DNA of 64,000 nt from Caminicella sporogenes DSM 14501 (GTDB taxonomy: Bacteria; Bacillota; Clostridia; Peptostreptococcales; Caminicellaceae). The stretch covers positions 25,841-89,840 of the forward strand of contig NZ_FRAJ01000013.1 of assembly GCF_900142285.1 (NCBI RefSeq), given 5' to 3'. A program made the translations under genes and the position numbers. The stretch's first letter is position 1; the number at the start of each line of letters is the position of its first letter. The notes beneath the pieces were generated by a model. It was not told the DNA's origin, did not search any database, and worked only from the letters and a program-made list of their open reading frames with translations. Of this stretch, positions 9,337 to 17,210 are shown one piece after another.

Positions 9337-10272
9337 CTACTCCTCTTTTATCTCTTTATTCAAATTGCAAATTCTACAATTATTACAAATATGTAATCTG
9401 TCATCAAATATATTTTTTATTGTTTCAATAATTTCATTGTTTTTTATATTACTTATATAATGAATTATTATCTTTCTAGGAGCTATATTTATAAGAGAGC
9501 TAATTAACAAATCATCTCCATTTAAATTATTATCCTTTAAATCATCAGTTAAATCATTTATTGAACTATCTCTAATAGCTTTTAAATTTTTATCATAAAA
9601 ATGATATCTTCCTGCTTTGTCTACAACTATATTTATAACATCCATCTTCGGCTCCTGTATATTTACAAAATATCTAAGAAGTTTAATAAATTCTTTATAC
9701 TCTTTTTCCTTCATATATTTTTCAACCACTTTTTCTAAAACTCTACTTAAATCTTCAATATAATTTTGCAATCTGAACTTAACAAATCCATTGACATTTA
9801 TAATCTCCTCTATTGATAAAAATTCTAACAATTCATACAATATTTTAGCCTTTCGATTTACTTTATATGGTACATATACATTTCCATCATAAAATTCATT
9901 CTCAAGCGATTTATTCAATTCTTCAATTATAATTTTTCTCTCTACTGGCTTTAAAAAGCAATAATTATTTTTAAGAATTTTTTTTGCCATTTCTAATTCC
10001 AATACATCTATAATATAATCTGCAATAACAATTGCAGCATAATGCTTAAAAAAATTTATAAAATCTTTTACCTTATCTTTATCATTATTAATACAGTCAT
10101 CTATATAAAAATAAATAGTATTATATCTACCATTTTTTATTATATCACTTTTAACTGAAAACTCTTGGCTCATACAGCTATTAATAATCTTTTCAGCCAT
10201 AATTTGAACATTTTCTTCATTTTCCTTTATCGTTAATAAAAAAATATCCACCTGTTTCACACCCTCTCTCAT
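9337..10272 (-). CDS. ytxC: YtxC-like putative sporulation protein
   Basis: 311 residues, soluble, matching the YtxC family, which commonly neighbours thrS in Bacilli and Clostridia. The centre is FLSIEEIINVNGFVKFRLQNYIEDL (long acidic helices), and the C-terminus carries a cysteine cluster CNNCRICNL. Its biochemical role is not established. The start is uncertain: ATG 10272 has no clear ribosome site, while a GTG at about 10248 (VDIFLLTIKE) follows AGAGGG by about ten bases. It is probably cotranscribed with the DUF445 gene. Confidence 0.75.
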   Translation of the reverse strand: MREGVKQVDIFLLTIKENEENVQIMAEKIINSCMSQEFSVKSDIIKNGRYNTIYFYIDDCINNDKDKVKDFINFFKHYAAIVIADYIIDVLELEMAKKILKNNYCFLKPVERKIIIEELNKSLENEFYDGNVYVPYKVNRKAKILYELLEFLSIEEIINVNGFVKFRLQNYIEDLSRVLEKVVEKYMKEKEYKEFIKLLRYFVNIQEPKMDVINIVVDKAGRYHFYDKNLKAIRDSSINDLTDDLKDNNLNGDDLLISSLINIAPRKIIIHYISNIKNNEIIETIKNIFDDRLHICNNCRICNLNKEIKEE

Positions 10273-10346
10273 ACATTAATTAATATAATATTATATAGTA
10301 TTTATTTACATCAAATAGATATACAAAATTAACAGCATAATTTTTA

Positions 10347-11108
10347 TTAAACTACACTTTCAGTAATAGGTATAATTGAACCTAAATCTATAAGTTTCTC
10401 ATTTTCTACATAATCTAATCTTATGGAATATTTATCTAAAAACAATTTTATTTTCTCGTAATCAGGATGTAATCTTATATCTCCACAAAATAAAATTTTG
10501 TCTTTATCCACAAGCCCACTTGCTCCACCAATAAAACCGTAATTCAGTCCCGGTAAATCTATATATCCATGACTTATAAACAACACATCTATCCCATATC
10601 TGTCTAACTGTTTTGCAATCCCTTTATCAGATGTAATTACAGCATTCTCATTAACAATGCATATTGAGCATTTTGCATATCCCTGTTTTACATTTATTAA
10701 TTTTATATCTTTTTCTACTAATTTTTCAAAAAGCACTTTATCTGTATACTTAAAATTGTGTACTGCAAATTTTCCAATCCTTCCTACATTATATGCAATA
10801 TTATTCGGATAGGTACTTCCTAAAACAGTTTCTCCTAAAATAACTTTAAAATTTAATTTTTCAAATTGAAAGCGCATATGCTCATAAACATTCGGAGATA
10901 CAACTATTTCATTTCCACCAACATGATGCATTAATATATCAGGATGACATAATATAGCTTCATATAAATCACTACAACAACATGTTTTTATAATATTTAT
11001 ACCTTCAGCTCGTATTTTATTCTGAATACATCTGGGAACACGTCTATCAACTATAACTGTTTTTACTTTACTTTTTGGTATAAATGAAATATCAATGGGC
11101 TTTTCCAT
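10347..11108 (-). CDS. GME-fold-like protein (DUF6873-type), function unknown
   Basis: About 253 residues, no signal peptide or membrane segment. Repeating motifs such as LMHHVGGNEIVVSPNVYEH, VGRIGKFAVHNFKYTD and FIGGASGLVDKDKILFCGD resemble the pseudo-symmetric beta/alpha propeller of guanidine-modifying enzymes. I believe this group is catalogued as DUF6873. I did not find a clear catalytic Cys-His-Glu set, so activity is unproven. The start is ATG 11108, because AGGTGAT lies inside the longer reading frame just ahead of it. It is upstream of ytxC on the same strand. Confidence 0.65.
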   Translation of the reverse strand: MEKPIDISFIPKSKVKTVIVDRRVPRCIQNKIRAEGINIIKTCCCSDLYEAILCHPDILMHHVGGNEIVVSPNVYEHMRFQFEKLNFKVILGETVLGSTYPNNIAYNVGRIGKFAVHNFKYTDKVLFEKLVEKDIKLINVKQGYAKCSICIVNENAVITSDKGIAKQLDRYGIDVLFISHGYIDLPGLNYGFIGGASGLVDKDKILFCGDIRLHPDYEKIKLFLDKYSIRLDYVENEKLIDLGSIIPITESVV

Positions 11109-11219
11109 ATAATCACCTATTTTCATTTTTTATAATTTGAAAGTTTTAAATTAATAAAAGGTTCTATAATAAATATTGGGATATAAAACCTCATCATTTT
11201 TATTTTGCAAAAAAATAAT

Positions 11220-11289
11220 GCACCTGTTAAAAATGTCTTACAATATTGTTTGCGAAACAAATACTGAAAGAAGACATTTTAACAACTGC
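11220..11289. repeat. 70-bp imperfect inverted repeat, MITE-like
   Basis: The arms read inward from GCACCTGTTAAAAATGTCTT on the left and GCAGTTGTTAAAATGTCTT from the right on the opposite strand. They close on an inner perfect hairpin TTGTTTGCGAAACAA. It is likely a miniature transposable element or the fused ends of a lost element. No target duplication was identified. Confidence 0.5.
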
Positions 11290-11495
11290 ATAACATAATT
11301 ATATCAATAAACTACTTAATTTAAAATAGGTAAAAACAACAAAAATTTCTCATACAGATACTTTTATTCAAAACTAGCTTAAAAAACACAATTATCATGC
11401 TTGTGCTTTTATAAATTCAAAAATACATGATTACAAAAATCAATTTATTAAAAATTTGTCTTTTCAATTTAAACATACTTATTTAATACTTTTAA

Positions 11496-11609
11496 AAATT
11501 TTATAAATCTTATGATTTTCTTCCTCGTTATTACCATATAACTAACCGTTTAGCTCATTATATTTGTCAAGAACTTACTAAAATTATTGGTATGACTGAA
11601 GGCCACTAA
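11496..11609 (+). pseudogene. Short decayed reading-frame fragment
   Basis: About 37 codons on the plus strand (KFYKSYDFLPRYYHITNRL, then AHYICQELTKIIGMTEGH, stop), preceded directly by a stop codon and lacking a start. It looks like the C-terminal tail of a lost protein, possibly a mobile-element gene. I do not recognise the family. Confidence 0.3.
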
Positions 11610-11679
11610 AAATACTAATATTTTATTCCTACAGTTATGCGTATCTTCAACCTAAAAAATAAATTCAAATATAATAATA

Positions 11680-11701
11680 GAGTGGAATTGTAATCCCACT
11701 C
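11680..11701 (-). terminator. Weak hairpin downstream of MFS gene
   Basis: GAGTGG pairs with CCACTC across a ten-base loop. The minus-strand tract that follows is T-rich but interrupted (TATTATTATATTTG). It probably ends the MFS/radical SAM transcript. Confidence 0.5.
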
Positions 11702-11723
11702 CAATTACTTACAAAGAACCTAT

Positions 11724-12920
11724 TCATTCTTTTATAATTTTTGTTTGTATGTTTTTATTTAAATTTATTAGTTTTAATAATTTTATTAAACTAATTAAAA
11801 GAATGATAATAGATATAAATATTGATACATTTATAGAAATTTTCTGAGTAATATATCCTATACCAAATAATCCTATAGGCATAAATGCTTGAGAAAACAT
11901 CCTTCTAAACGAAAATACTTTACCTCTCATTTCATTTGGTACATTTTCTAAAAAAATCATATTAGTAGCAATTTGTATAATTGGAGAAGTAAATCCATAA
12001 GCTAGAGCTGACAATATAAATATTATCGTATTCCATGCTATCAAAAGCAACATAGTTGAAAAAGTGAAAATTGATATACCTATAAGAATAATATTAAGTT
12101 TTTTAAAAGGTATTTTAGAATATAATAAAGCTCCCAAAATTCCTCCTACTCCAAGCAAAGAGTAAAAAAAACCAATTGAAAGCGAATTACCAATATTTTT
12201 TGATATTAATAAAGGAACAATAATTTGAAGTATTGGTAACCCAATCATATTTATTATGGCAAATAAAGGCATTAAATTTCTAAGAATATAATTTTTTTTA
12301 ATAAATTCGACACCTAATTTAAAATCATTGACTATATCTTTTATAATGACTTTTTCATAAGTTTGAATCTTAAATTTAATAAACATCTCCATTATTGCAC
12401 TAATTAAAAAAGATAATCCATTAATAATAAAACTAATTGCAGGACTTACTATAGTTAATAAAAAACCACCAAAAATAGGTCCAAAAACGGAAACTAAATT
12501 TCTGATTAATTCCATTCTACTTTGTAATTTAATTATATTTTTATCACCATCAACAATCAATGGAATAGAAGACAAAATAGTTGGATCAAACATTGCTGAA
12601 CATATTCCTATAATAAAAGTAGCCATAAATAAATAATAAAGTGATATAGAATTATTTACACATAAAATGCCTATATGAATCATTAACATGCCTCTTACTA
12701 TATCCATATATATTATTATTTTTTTTCTATCTAGTTTATCAGATAATACTCCTAAAAAAGGGCCTACTAAAACCGAAGGTATTACAGAAATTGCAAATAT
12801 TGTTCCTAATATTTTAGGTGAATAATTATTTTTTAACAACCACCATAATAAACCTACATTGTAAATTTGATCACCAATTTGTGAAATAAATTGACCTATC
12901 AAAAAAAATAATGAATTCAT
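11724..12920 (-). CDS. MFS exporter linked to radical SAM peptide locus
   Basis: 398 residues with about 12 hydrophobic segments. GPFLGVLSDKLDRKKIIIYMD (about 52-72) is the MFS loop 2-3 motif. It resembles the MFS_3/enterobactin-exporter-like group, which export drugs, siderophores and small peptides. Its start ATG overlaps the stop of the radical SAM gene (ATGA-type overlap at 12920), so the two are translationally coupled. From that I infer it exports the product of the radical SAM enzyme or gives self-immunity. A general drug pump is the alternative. Confidence 0.85.
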   Translation of the reverse strand: MNSLFFLIGQFISQIGDQIYNVGLLWWLLKNNYSPKILGTIFAISVIPSVLVGPFLGVLSDKLDRKKIIIYMDIVRGMLMIHIGILCVNNSISLYYLFMATFIIGICSAMFDPTILSSIPLIVDGDKNIIKLQSRMELIRNLVSVFGPIFGGFLLTIVSPAISFIINGLSFLISAIMEMFIKFKIQTYEKVIIKDIVNDFKLGVEFIKKNYILRNLMPLFAIINMIGLPILQIIVPLLISKNIGNSLSIGFFYSLLGVGGILGALLYSKIPFKKLNIILIGISIFTFSTMLLLIAWNTIIFILSALAYGFTSPIIQIATNMIFLENVPNEMRGKVFSFRRMFSQAFMPIGLFGIGYITQKISINVSIFISIIILLISLIKLLKLINLNKNIQTKIIKE

Positions 12921-14227
12921 TAATTAATATCTCCTTCTATTAAACATAATACTCTATTTTTAGTGTATTCATCTCCTTGCAAAATAATATATTTTGTAAT
13001 TTCTTTATTAGCTGCACATCTATATGGATTATTCGATTTTAATTTCCCTGTCAAACTATATATTTCTCCTAAACAATTATTACATAGATATCTATTCCAA
13101 CAATCTTTACAATTTTCAATATTAGATCTTGTAATTTCTTTTAAATATTTAAGTATTTCAGATTCCGTCCAAATTTTTTCTAAATTACTATTTCTTATAT
13201 TACCTAGTTTAAACTCATTGAACTTCATATGCATACAAGGGAAAATATCACCACAAGGATTAATAACAGGAGAACTCCCTATAGAACATTTTTTACTTGC
13301 TACTAGTGTAGCTGAAATTTTATTATCTGATGTAGAATGAGTAAATTTGTATAAATCTACCAATTGCTTTTTAGTTAACATCAAATTAGAATTTATTCCT
13401 TTTTGTATAGGAACAATTGGAGCAATTCTTGGTAAAACACCATTTGATACACAGAAGTCAATAAATGCTGGAACTTCGTCAAAATTTTTTTGCGTTATTG
13501 TCATAGAAAGTGCTACTTCTTTCACGTTATACTTTTTTAAATTACTAATAGAACTAAGAACTTTTTTATATGAACCTGGTTTATTCCTAATTTTATCATG
13601 CTTATGCTCATAAACACTATCCAAACTAATTTGAACTTTATTTAGTCCAGCTTCATGTAATTCTTTAATTGTATTTATATCAAATAGGAATCCATTAGTT
13701 AATAAAGTTACATCTATATTTTTTTCACTACATTTTTTTACTGTATATAAAACCAAATCTTTCTTTAATAAGGGCTCTCCTCCAGTTATTGTTAAAACAT
13801 TAATATTCAATTTATCCATTTGTAATAATATATTATCTATATCATTAAAAGAAATTTCATTAACTTTTTTTTGAGAATAATCAACCATACAGTGCTCACA
13901 ATTCATATTGCAATTATATGTAACTTCAATATTTAGTGATGTTGGATATGCTTCATCTTCAAATATATGAATTTTTTGTTTGTTTGGATTCTTGCTAAAT
14001 TCTATAATATTTTGTTCTTTTAAAAAATTTAAAATATCATTTATTTCTTCTTTAGTATATTTGTTTCTAAAATATTGATATATATCATTTATACTATTTG
14101 TTCCATTAATCAAATTTAATAGCTCTATGACTTCTTTTTCTATTTGAAAATAATTATTTTCATGTATAATATAAGTTTCTTTTGGTGTATCTCTTAAAAA
14201 AATCTTTTTTTTAACAATAGGATACAT
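12920..14227 (-). CDS. Radical SAM/SPASM peptide maturase with N-terminal PqqD-like domain
   Basis: 435 residues in three parts. Residues about 1-80 form a PqqD-like winged helix, the RiPP recognition element that binds leader peptides. Residues about 93-300 form the radical SAM barrel with the cluster motif CNMNCEHC and TITGGEP. A C-terminal SPASM domain has auxiliary-cluster cysteines in CSIGSSPVINPCGDIFPC and CKDCWNRYLCNNC. This architecture is that of PqqE and of enzymes making sactipeptide, cyclophane or related crosslinks. It overlaps the exporter gene downstream. A Cys/Trp-rich 30-residue peptide frame lies about 430 bases upstream on the same strand. Confidence 0.9.
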   Translation of the reverse strand: MYPIVKKKIFLRDTPKETYIIHENNYFQIEKEVIELLNLINGTNSINDIYQYFRNKYTKEEINDILNFLKEQNIIEFSKNPNKQKIHIFEDEAYPTSLNIEVTYNCNMNCEHCMVDYSQKKVNEISFNDIDNILLQMDKLNINVLTITGGEPLLKKDLVLYTVKKCSEKNIDVTLLTNGFLFDINTIKELHEAGLNKVQISLDSVYEHKHDKIRNKPGSYKKVLSSISNLKKYNVKEVALSMTITQKNFDEVPAFIDFCVSNGVLPRIAPIVPIQKGINSNLMLTKKQLVDLYKFTHSTSDNKISATLVASKKCSIGSSPVINPCGDIFPCMHMKFNEFKLGNIRNSNLEKIWTESEILKYLKEITRSNIENCKDCWNRYLCNNCLGEIYSLTGKLKSNNPYRCAANKEITKYIILQGDEYTKNRVLCLIEGDIN

Positions 14228-14655
14228 GATATCACCTCATATTAATTATTTTTTAGCATTTTATATAATTTTAAACGCTTTATATTACTTTGTTAGAATA
14301 TAAAATTTCTTTATCAATCTGTAAATTTTTTCTGTTTTCAAAAAAATTTCATCTCCTTTTTATTGAATATTAATATTATATTTTAATCTTAAATATTTAA
14401 TTTTATTAAAAGCGAATCCTTTATAAATAGACAGCTTATTTTTGAATATATTGAATTTTTACACCAACACATAAACCAAACTTTTATTTTTTTAACTATT
14501 TGATGCAATTAATCCATCTGACTTTCCAAAATATTCTTCATCTAAAAATGCTACTTATATACTTAGGTTAATATATTATTTTTTATTAGATGCTTTAAAA
14601 AAACTATAAATTCTATAAGAAAATGGAGGATTACAATAATCCTCCTTTTACGTTA
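14228..14655. other. Spacer between peptide gene and radical SAM gene
   Basis: About 430 AT-rich bases. It contains a strong hairpin (14625-14645) and, on the minus strand, several short open stretches. One is a TTG-started 18-codon frame (14285-14341) behind AGGAG. One is a frame without a start encoding MCWCKNSIYSKISC. One is a frame ending DEEYFGKSDGLIASNS. None can be called a gene with confidence. They may be remnants of further precursor peptides. Confidence 0.4.
14625..14645 (-). terminator. Hairpin after the peptide gene
   Basis: Perfect 9-bp stem (GGAGGATTA with TAATCCTCC, three-base loop) ten bases after the peptide stop, followed on the minus strand by ATTTTCTTAT. It could terminate or attenuate, giving more peptide mRNA than enzyme mRNA, a common arrangement in RiPP operons. 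Confidence 0.6.
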
Positions 14656-14747
14656 CTAACGACAATTAGGTTTTTTTTCTTTCCAATCCCAACATACTAA
14701 ACTTTTAGCTATTGGAGATTTAGAAGTTTTAATTTTTTTATTTTCAT
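14656..14747 (-). pseudogene. Putative RiPP precursor peptide, frame interrupted at A7
   Basis: An ATG behind an ideal AGGAGG (spacing 8) opens a frame that stops after 12 codons. The minus-one frame, entered at the heptamer A AAA AAA at codons 3-5, continues for 30 codons in total to TAG. The composite starts MKIKK, continues IKTSKSPIAKSL and ends VCWDWKEKKPNCR. A basic leader followed by a Cys/Trp-rich core, next to an RRE-radical SAM-SPASM enzyme and an exporter, is typical of a ribosomally made modified peptide. The break may be a one-base homopolymer error, a real mutation, or programmed slippage. There is no similarity I can name, though W-D-W-K recalls crosslinked W-x-W cores. Confidence 0.6.
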
Positions 14748-14951
14748 AATATTCACCTCCTATTGAATTATTTGAAATATATCACAGTTATATTTAATCA
14801 TTTTTACCTTATCCTGTAAATATTTAAATTTTTTAAATTATTTGTGTATTTCTTTTTTTATATACTATTTATTTCTTTAAATACCATAATATTTAAATAA
14901 AATGCATGATTTGCCTTTAATTTCAAAATATGTTAGTATATTATATTAATC
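14748..14951. promoter_or_regulatory. Upstream region of putative peptide gene
   Basis: AT-rich. On the minus strand TTTACA is followed after 18 bases by TAAATA about 40-70 bases ahead of the ATG, a weak sigma-A-like match. The IS21 remnant begins immediately upstream, so native control sequences may have been displaced. Confidence 0.3.
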
Positions 14952-15517
14952 CTTTGCAGATGATTTTGGATTTGAAATATATTTATGTAAACCAAGACAT
15001 TCTTACACTAAAGACAAAGTAGAAGCTGCAAATAAATTTATAGAATGGCTACTACCATACAATCATGAATTTGAGACTGAAAAGGATTTAGTAGAAATAA
15101 TAAAAACTATAAATTCAAAAGTTAATCAAGCACCAAATCAAGCTACTAATGTTCCACCTATACTACTATTTCAAAAAGAAAAGGAGTATTTATCTCCATT
15201 ACCATGTAATCGTATCATAGAAAGTTATATGAACTACGAGCTGTCAAAGTTCATAAAGACTCTCTAGTACATTACAAAGTAAATAAATACTTTGTCCCGC
15301 CTAATATATAGATAAAAAAGTAACACTTAAAAATATAGAAAATAAGTTACACATATATTTTAACACAGAATTAATTTCTGTACATAAAATAAGCAATTAA
15401 TAGCTTTTTATAATCATAATGATTATAAAAAGCTATTAATTGAAGTTATTAAAAATGAAGACAATTTAGAAAATATATGCTTAAATAATCTCAATGAACT
15501 AGATAAATTGCTATAAA
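14952..15517 (+). pseudogene. istA: IS21-family transposase IstA remnant
   Basis: Only the C-terminal third of an IstA-like transposase is readable. It starts abruptly at FADDFGFEIYLCKPRHSYTK, passes through VNQAPNQATNVPPILLFQKE and LSPLP, then needs two frame changes to continue as VHKDSLVHYKVNKYFVPP and KKVTLKNIENKLHIYF, ending NLNELDKLL. The 5' two thirds, including most of the DDE domain, are missing. A 49-bp palindrome has replaced part of the 3' coding region. The gene cannot be functional. Confidence 0.85.
15394..15442. repeat. 49-bp perfect palindrome inside istA remnant
   Basis: Two 24-base arms (15394-15417 and 15419-15442) are exact reverse complements around a single central A. 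The right arm reads in frame as IstA C-terminal sequence (DYKKLLIE). The left arm is therefore an inverted copy of it, probably a templated replication or repair product. It has no flanking T run that would suggest a terminator. Confidence 0.9.
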
Positions 15518-15531
15518 AACAAGGAGGAAAT

Positions 15532-16265
15532 ATGAATAACTACGTTAAATTTTTAAACAATTTAAAAGAACTTGGTTTAAATAACATTAAGAATAATATA
15601 GATACATACTTAAATTTAATGTCATCAGGAGAAAAAAACATTATAGATGCTTTATATGAATTAAGTAATTTAGAAATAAAAGCAAAACAAGAAAAGGCTA
15701 TGCTTGCCTGTGTAAAAGTAGCTAATTTCCCTTTTTTAAAAGAAATTGATGAATTTGATTTTGATTTTCAGCCTAGTGTAAATAAACAACAAATTCTTGA
15801 CTTAAAAAGTTAAGATTTATTGAAAATAATGAGAATATATTTTTTGTTGGAATTCCTGGAGTAGACAAGACTCATCTTGCTACTTCCTTAGGAATGGAAT
15901 GTACAAAGTGCAGATACTCTACATACTTCATTCATTTTCAGGAATTAATTTCGCAATTAAAAAAAGTTTTAGCAGAAAACCGATTAGAAGCTAGATTAAA
16001 ACATCATTCAAAGTATAAAATATTAATAATAGATGAAATAGGGTACTTACCGATAGATACAGCTGCAGCTAACTTATTCTTTCAACTAATATCTAAAAGA
16101 TATGAAAGTCATTCAATTATCATAACTACTAACACTGCTTTTTCTAACTGGGGTGAAATATTTGGTTCAGCTACTTTAGCTCATGCTATATTAGATGGAT
16201 TATTACATCATTCTCATGTTATTTTAATTAAAGGACCTTCATACAGACTTCAGTCAAAAATTTAA
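15532..16265 (+). pseudogene. istB: IS21-family helper ATPase IstB, broken
   Basis: It starts ATG behind AAGGAGG with a normal IstB N-terminus (about 93 codons), then a stop at 15811-15813. The protein continues in another frame (RFIENNENIFFVGIPGVDKTH onward) to a Walker B LIIDEIGYLP and a C-terminal TNTAFSNWGEIFG. Walker A reads GIPGVDKT instead of GxPGxGKT, a second damaging change. Full-length IstB is about 250 residues, so nearly the whole gene is present but inactive. It follows istA in the usual order. Confidence 0.9.
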
Positions 16266-16477
16266 TATTTTTACAGTTTTTCTAAAAAACTGTCGATTCG
16301 CTTTTTTGTACAAAATTATTTTCCACTTTTCATACAAATTTATATTGACATTTACATATAATAACTTTGTAGCTTAATTAATCTTGTAAACTGGTGTTAA
16401 CAACTATAAAAATTGCTTCAAAATAAGAAAAGGCAGGCATTTCAAAGAATACCTACCCCAAATATTGACATAAAACT
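16266..16477. other. Right flank of IS21 remnant
   Basis: A short hairpin (ACAGTTTTT/AAAAACTGT, about 16273-16292) is followed by TGTCGATTCGC and ACAAAATTATTTTCCAC-like blocks. These resemble the multiply repeated terminal sequence of IS21 elements. The left terminus was not found, and no target duplication can be shown. Confidence 0.4.
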
Positions 16478-16501
16478 AAAAAAATCAACCTTTTTGGTTG
16501 A
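16478..16501 (-). terminator. Terminator of tRNA operon
   Basis: TCAACC, loop AAAAA, GGTTGA, then seven T on the minus strand, directly after tRNA-Cys. Confidence 0.9.
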
Positions 16502-16509
16502 CTTGAAAT

Positions 16510-16584
<75 letters not shown>

Positions 16585-16595
16585 ATATATTTAAT

Positions 16596-16670
16596 TGGAG
16601 CGGTAGAAGGGATTCGAACCCTCGACCCTCGCCTTGGCAAGGCGATGCTCTACCACTGAGCCACTACCGC
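16596..16670 (-). tRNA. tRNA-Gly (GCC)
   Basis: Acceptor GCGGTAG with CTACCGC, anticodon loop TTGCCAA (GCC), GGTTCGAATCC T-arm, discriminator T and encoded CCA. Confidence 0.97.
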
Positions 16671-16671
16671 A

Positions 16672-16748
16672 TGGTGCCCAGAGGCGGAATCGAACCACCG
16701 ACACGGGGATTTTCAGTCCCCTGCTCTACCGACTGAGCTATCTGGGCA
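16672..16748 (-). tRNA. tRNA-Phe (GAA)
   Basis: Acceptor TGCCCAG with CTGGGCA, anticodon loop CTGAAAA (GAA), GGTTCGATTCC T-arm, encoded CCA. Confidence 0.97.
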
Positions 16749-16750
16749 TA

Positions 16751-16827
16751 TGGCGACCCGGAAGGGACTCGAACCCTCGGCCTCTAGCGTGACAGGCTAG
16801 CGTTCTAACCAACTGAACTACCGGGCC
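16751..16827 (-). tRNA. tRNA-Asp (GTC)
   Basis: Acceptor GGCCCGG with CCGGGTC, anticodon loop CTGTCAC (GTC), GGTTCGAGTCC T-arm, encoded CCA. Confidence 0.97.
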
Positions 16828-16836
16828 AAATCAAAT

Positions 16837-16925
16837 ATAAATTAAAAATTATGAATTAAGAATTAAAAATTATATTAAAATTTTCCTTAATAATTCTTAA
16901 TTATTAATTTTTAATTCTTAATTAA
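16837..16925. repeat. AT-rich inverted repeat between tRNA-Asp and tRNA-Val
   Basis: Repeated TTAAAAATTATGAATTAAG-like blocks face TTAATTATTAATTTTTAATTC-like blocks, so the spacer RNA could form a long weak stem. It is probably a processing spacer. It may also be a source of tRNA-operon recombination. Confidence 0.5.
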
Positions 16926-16938
16926 ATTTGATTGAATC

Positions 16939-17014
16939 TGGTGGGCGCAATAGGACTTGAACCTATGACCCCCTGCTTGTAAGGCAGGTGCTCTCCCAGC
17001 TGAGCTATGCGCCC
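16939..17014 (-). tRNA. tRNA-Val (TAC)
   Basis: Acceptor GGGCGCA with TGCGCCC, anticodon loop CTTACAA (TAC), GGTTCAAGTCC T-arm, encoded CCA. First gene of the five-tRNA operon. Confidence 0.97.
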
Positions 17015-17034
17015 TCCCCAAACTGACAGATATT

Positions 17035-17063
17035 ATAATACTATATTTTAATATCAATGTCAA
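17035..17063 (-). promoter_or_regulatory. Sigma-A promoter of tRNA operon
   Basis: TTGACA (17058-17063), 17-base spacer, TATTAT (17035-17040) on the minus strand, about 20 bases before tRNA-Val. Confidence 0.75.
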
Positions 17064-17210
17064 TATGTTTTAAGATAAAAATTTAATTTTTCCTTTCAGC
17101 CGCAACACAAAAATAAATCTTTATTAATTGCAAAAATTAATTATAAATTTTATTTTTTAAATTTTCAAATCTAACAACCTCTTAATCAAATAAAAAATTC
17201 TACAACTGAT

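Larger units (their letters stand above)
11109..11723. other. Gene-poor intergenic stretch
   Basis: About 615 AT-rich bases. It holds an imperfect inverted repeat (11220-11289), a short decayed reading-frame fragment (11496-11609) and a weak hairpin (11680-11701). No complete gene is visible. It marks the border of the accessory region. Confidence 0.6.
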
